Shown here piece by piece: positions 61,254 through 64,000 of a DNA stretch of 64,000 nucleotides. This stretch comes from Paenibacillus solani (GTDB lineage Bacteria > Bacillota > Bacilli > Paenibacillales > Paenibacillaceae): NCBI RefSeq assembly GCF_001277345.1, contig NZ_LIUT01000002.1, forward strand, positions 68,262-132,261, written 5' to 3'. A program made the position numbers and the translations under genes. The notes under the pieces are model-generated. The model was not told where the DNA came from, did not search any database, and worked only from the letters and a program-made list of their open reading frames with translations. How positions within the stretch are numbered: position 1 is the stretch's first letter; each line of letters opens with the position of its first letter.

Positions 61254-63359
61254 CTATTTTCTCTTCAGCTTATTGGTTTTTCCCATCAGATATAACAGAT
61301 ACGGCGCACCCAGCAGTGCTGTAACGATACCGGAAGGCAGTTCCTTCGGAATAATGACCACTCTTCCGATCCAGTCTGCTCCAGCCAGCAGTATGCCGCC
61401 GAGCAGTGCAGCGACGACCATGGATTGTCGATGGCGGGCACCGACCAGCATCCTGGCAGCATGCGGCGCCAGCAGTCCGATAAAGCCGACCGAGCCGACA
61501 TTCGCCGCAGCAATGGAAGCCAGCAGCACCGCAATGATAGCCACATATACTCTTGTGTTCCGTACATGGAGTCCAAGACCCGTGGAGCTTTCCTCGCTGA
61601 AGGTCAGCAGGTCCACCTTCCGTCCGAGCCATGCGGCCAGGGGCAGCAGGATGAGAATCGCCGGAACAATGCGCTGTACCTCCGTCCAGCCCCGGTTATA
61701 CGTGCTTCCCGCCATCCAGGATAAGGCGGGGGCGACGTCGACCTTCGCATGAACGATCATCAGATTGATAATAGCAGATCCCAGCGCGGCAACGGCAATA
61801 CCGACCAGCGTGAGGATCGTCGGATGAAGCCCTCTCTTCCAGGAGACCGCGTACACCAGAGCAGCCGCAGCCATTCCCCCAAGCACTGCACCGACCGGTA
61901 CCCAGCCCGCAGACAATGAAGGAAAGCCCACCATCAGGAGCAGCGCTCCTGCACCGGATCCGCTGGTTACCCCGATCACCTGCGGATCGCCCAGCGGATT
62001 ACGGACGGCATTTTGCAGGAGGCTGCCGCTGACGGCAAGCGCCATACCGGACAGCCCAGCCGTTAGCAGCCTCGGCAGCCTGAAGTCCAGCAGGATTTGG
62101 CGATACATCGCATCACCGCCGCCTGTAAGTACAGCCCACACCTCTGCCAAGGGGATGCGCAGGGTGCCGCTCATCAGGCTGAGCACCCATACAACCACGA
62201 GCAGTACGCTCAGCAGCGCAACCAGAACCGGATACGGAATCCGGCGCAGGCTTGTGCCCGCCATCATCGATCCCCCTGAGCCGCTGCGTCCACCGATCAG
62301 CGTACGGGATACCCGCAGCGCCAGCCAGATGAGACACGGAGCCCCGATCATGGCGGTAATGGCACCGACCGGAAGCTCGCCGTATGCATTGATGAACATT
62401 CTAGCTACCGTATCAGCCCCGACCAGAAGCGCCGAACCCCATACGGCCGCCAGCGGAATTAATCCTGCATGCCGGACCACGCCCGACAAGCGCACCAGAT
62501 GGGGAGCCACCAGCCCGATAAAGCCAATCGGACCCACCACGCTTACCGTCACGCAGGCTAGCACAATAGCTGCCCCCATCGCAAGCAAGCGGGTGATTCC
62601 GACTTTTTGGCCAAGCGAACGCGCCGACTCTTCATTCAGCGTGAGAATATCCCACTGGCGCACCGCCGTATACAGCACGATTAACCCGCCGATGATCCAG
62701 GGCCATGAAAAAGCTACGCCATCCCAGTCATTCTGAATCAGCGAGCCCGAGCCCCATAGAAAAATCCCCTGTGTCGTTTGCTGGTTCAACAGCAGCAGCG
62801 CACTCGTAACGGAGGAGAGAACCAAGGTTACGATCATGCCGGACAAGGCAATCCGCAGGGGCGAGCCCTGTGTCCTGCCTGCCAATGCATAGACTGCTAC
62901 GGCCGCTAGTGTTCCCCCAGCAACTGCCAGTGGAAGAGCATATTGATGCAGCAGTCCCGGCCAAAAGATCATCCCGGCCACGACAGCCAAATAAGCGCCT
63001 GCATTCACACCAAGCGTTGTCTCCGACGCCAGCGGATTGCGTGTGACGGTCTGCATGAGCACACCCGATACCGCCAGGGCAGCACCCGCTAGCAGTCCCA
63101 TCACCGTACGCGGAAGCCGCACGCTGCGAATAAGGTGATGATCCGCGATATCCTGTGGAGACACCAAAGCTTGCACAACCGTTTTGACCGATATATCCGC
63201 AAGGCCTTGCGTTAAACTGATGAACGTGAGGAATAGTAGTGCCGCAAGACCCGCAGCCAGCATCCATAACGGCTTCCAGCCCGCGCCTGTAGAACGGGGC
63301 AGGGCTGGATGGATGCTCATTGGCTTAGCGCCTTGAGCTAGTTTCTTGCCGGGACTCAT
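61254..63359 (-). CDS. Fused FecCD/FhuB-type iron-siderophore ABC permease
   Basis: 701 residues made of two FecCD permease halves in tandem (about 30-345 and 375-695), each with near ten membrane helices. The paired signatures are MTVRNPLASETTLGVNAGAYL-type in the first (TRNPLASETTLGV) and VRNPLGDPQVIGVTSGSGAG in the second, and GFIGLVAPHLVRL and GFIGLLAPHAARML for the ATPase contact. The E. coli FhuB has the same two-in-one layout. The ATG overlaps the stop of the binding-protein gene (ATGA). The ATPase gene is not next to it on this side. Confidence 0.92.
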   Translation of the reverse strand: MSPGKKLAQGAKPMSIHPALPRSTGAGWKPLWMLAAGLAALLFLTFISLTQGLADISVKTVVQALVSPQDIADHHLIRSVRLPRTVMGLLAGAALAVSGVLMQTVTRNPLASETTLGVNAGAYLAVVAGMIFWPGLLHQYALPLAVAGGTLAAVAVYALAGRTQGSPLRIALSGMIVTLVLSSVTSALLLLNQQTTQGIFLWGSGSLIQNDWDGVAFSWPWIIGGLIVLYTAVRQWDILTLNEESARSLGQKVGITRLLAMGAAIVLACVTVSVVGPIGFIGLVAPHLVRLSGVVRHAGLIPLAAVWGSALLVGADTVARMFINAYGELPVGAITAMIGAPCLIWLALRVSRTLIGGRSGSGGSMMAGTSLRRIPYPVLVALLSVLLVVVWVLSLMSGTLRIPLAEVWAVLTGGGDAMYRQILLDFRLPRLLTAGLSGMALAVSGSLLQNAVRNPLGDPQVIGVTSGSGAGALLLMVGFPSLSAGWVPVGAVLGGMAAAALVYAVSWKRGLHPTILTLVGIAVAALGSAIINLMIVHAKVDVAPALSWMAGSTYNRGWTEVQRIVPAILILLPLAAWLGRKVDLLTFSEESSTGLGLHVRNTRVYVAIIAVLLASIAAANVGSVGFIGLLAPHAARMLVGARHRQSMVVAALLGGILLAGADWIGRVVIIPKELPSGIVTALLGAPYLLYLMGKTNKLKRK

Positions 63360-64000
63360 TGTGTGAGCAGATCAGCTGTCTTCCGGGCCATTGTCTGGGC
63401 AGACAGTGGGCCGCCGTATGGCCACATGTCACCGCCAAGTGCATATACGCGGTCTTCTTTCACAAAATTCAAGCCTTTCCAAACGGGATTATCTTTCAGT
63501 TGGTTCTCAATGACGTTGTCACTGTCCTGGATAATATGCAGGAAATTCGCGTCCTGAAGGGCAGGCAGCGCCTCCACGTCAGCTGTGGTAAAACCATAGA
63601 CTTCAAATTGTTTAGGCTTATAGGCGTTAGTCAGGCCGATATGCTCCAGGATTTTAACCGCCAGTGAATTGTCCGTTGAAATCCGGAACGTCACTGCATT
63701 CTGATTGCTGTAACCCATTGCGAGCACAAACGGTTTGTCTGTCATGCCAGCGGCTTCAAGCTTGGATTTGGCATCGGCATACGTTTGGTCCAAGTCGCTA
63801 AGCACTTTGGACGCTTCCTCTTTTTTGCCAAGCACGTCAGCGATCGTGTTAAACGTATTCACCATCTCTTCATATTGATCTCCTTGTCCCTCACCCGGAT
63901 AAGGATCGAATACCAATGTAGGCGCGATGCTCTTAAAAGCTTCATAGTTTCCTTCAATATTTGATTTCAAACCAATGATCAGATCCGGCTTCAAGGAAGC
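63356..64000 (-). CDS. Siderophore-binding protein, FhuD-like (partial, cut by the window edge)
   Basis: The C-terminal 214 residues are visible, running past base 64000. PDLIIGLKSNIEGNYEAFKSIAPTL, AGMTDKPFVLAMGYSN and VWKGLNFVKEDRVYALGGDMWPYGGPLSAQ are the hallmarks of Fe-siderophore binding proteins of ABC transporters. In Gram-positives these are lipoproteins; the signal is outside the window. Coupled to the permease gene by a 4-base overlap. Confidence 0.88.
   Translation of the reverse strand, partial: ASLKPDLIIGLKSNIEGNYEAFKSIAPTLVFDPYPGEGQGDQYEEMVNTFNTIADVLGKKEEASKVLSDLDQTYADAKSKLEAAGMTDKPFVLAMGYSNQNAVTFRISTDNSLAVKILEHIGLTNAYKPKQFEVYGFTTADVEALPALQDANFLHIIQDSDNVIENQLKDNPVWKGLNFVKEDRVYALGGDMWPYGGPLSAQTMARKTADLLTQ

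Noticed and set aside
1-64000. tRNA or rRNA genes, an integrase gene, or a replication origin
   Set aside because: None was seen. No cloverleaf-like sequence, rRNA signature or tyrosine recombinase motif was found in the window by eye.

Overview
The window looks like a chromosomal stretch of a Paenibacillus-type low-to-mid GC Gram-positive bacterium. The signs are strong AGGAGG-type ribosome sites, lipoproteins with Gram-positive lipoboxes, a 1.7-kb-residue-scale SLH (S-layer) surface protein, Lpl-type sugar transporters that lack their own ATPase, a membrane AraC-type regulator, a T-box leader before a methionyl-tRNA synthetase gene, and an OpuC osmolyte transporter. The species call is inference; no rRNA or marker gene is present.

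Layout. 0-4.3 kb: small exported protein, a GNAT acetyltransferase, an unusual regulator that fuses an ArsR-like helix-turn-helix to a GyrB-like ATPase fold (behind a 44-bp double palindrome), and an alpha/beta hydrolase. 4.4-11.4 kb: a carbohydrate-uptake module (membrane AraC regulator, two permeases, binding lipoprotein, PhnP-like metallo-hydrolase), bracketed by an imperfect direct repeat. 11.8-16 kb: frameshifted metG with T-box leader, truncated sigma-like gene, frameshifted small ORF, ArsR-type regulator with two matching operators, small membrane protein. 16.1-22.3 kb: a LacI-controlled operon (two permeases, binding lipoprotein, intracellular GH30 glycosidase) with the same 16-bp palindrome in front of both lacI and the transporter operon. 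22.5-29.3 kb: two coupled secreted proteins, a DinB-like protein, a decayed IS1595-type transposase inside a broken host gene. 29.3-35 kb: a three-gene DNA-processing cluster (TerB-N/TerB-C protein, BrxD-like P-loop ATPase, Lhr-like helicase). 35-39 kb: M50 protease-like protein, small membrane protein, MFS exporter with TetR regulator.

39.2-46.5 kb is the most interesting part. AT-rich genes, all on the + strand, are separated by related 160-195-bp structured repeats. The right end of one repeat is complementary to the left end of the NEXT repeat rather than to its own left end (up to 10 of 10 bases). This is the behaviour of integron attC sites and their cassettes, so I read the region as an integron-like (integrase-less within this window) cassette array. 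Its cargo is defence- or stress-like: a proteasome-beta-like Ntn hydrolase, a membrane coiled-coil protein, a broken zinc ribbon, a HEPN protein, a two-gene PD-(D/E)XK nuclease + HEPN cassette, a lipoprotein, a GNAT enzyme and a DUF5680-like protein.

46.9-64 kb: membrane-anchored protein, acylphosphatase, lipoprotein, opuCABCD (glycine betaine/carnitine/choline uptake), an APH-fold kinase, a 1,700-residue SLH surface protein, a YpfJ-like zinc metallopeptidase, and the start of a siderophore uptake operon (FhuD-like binding protein, cut by the window edge, and an FhuB-like double permease).
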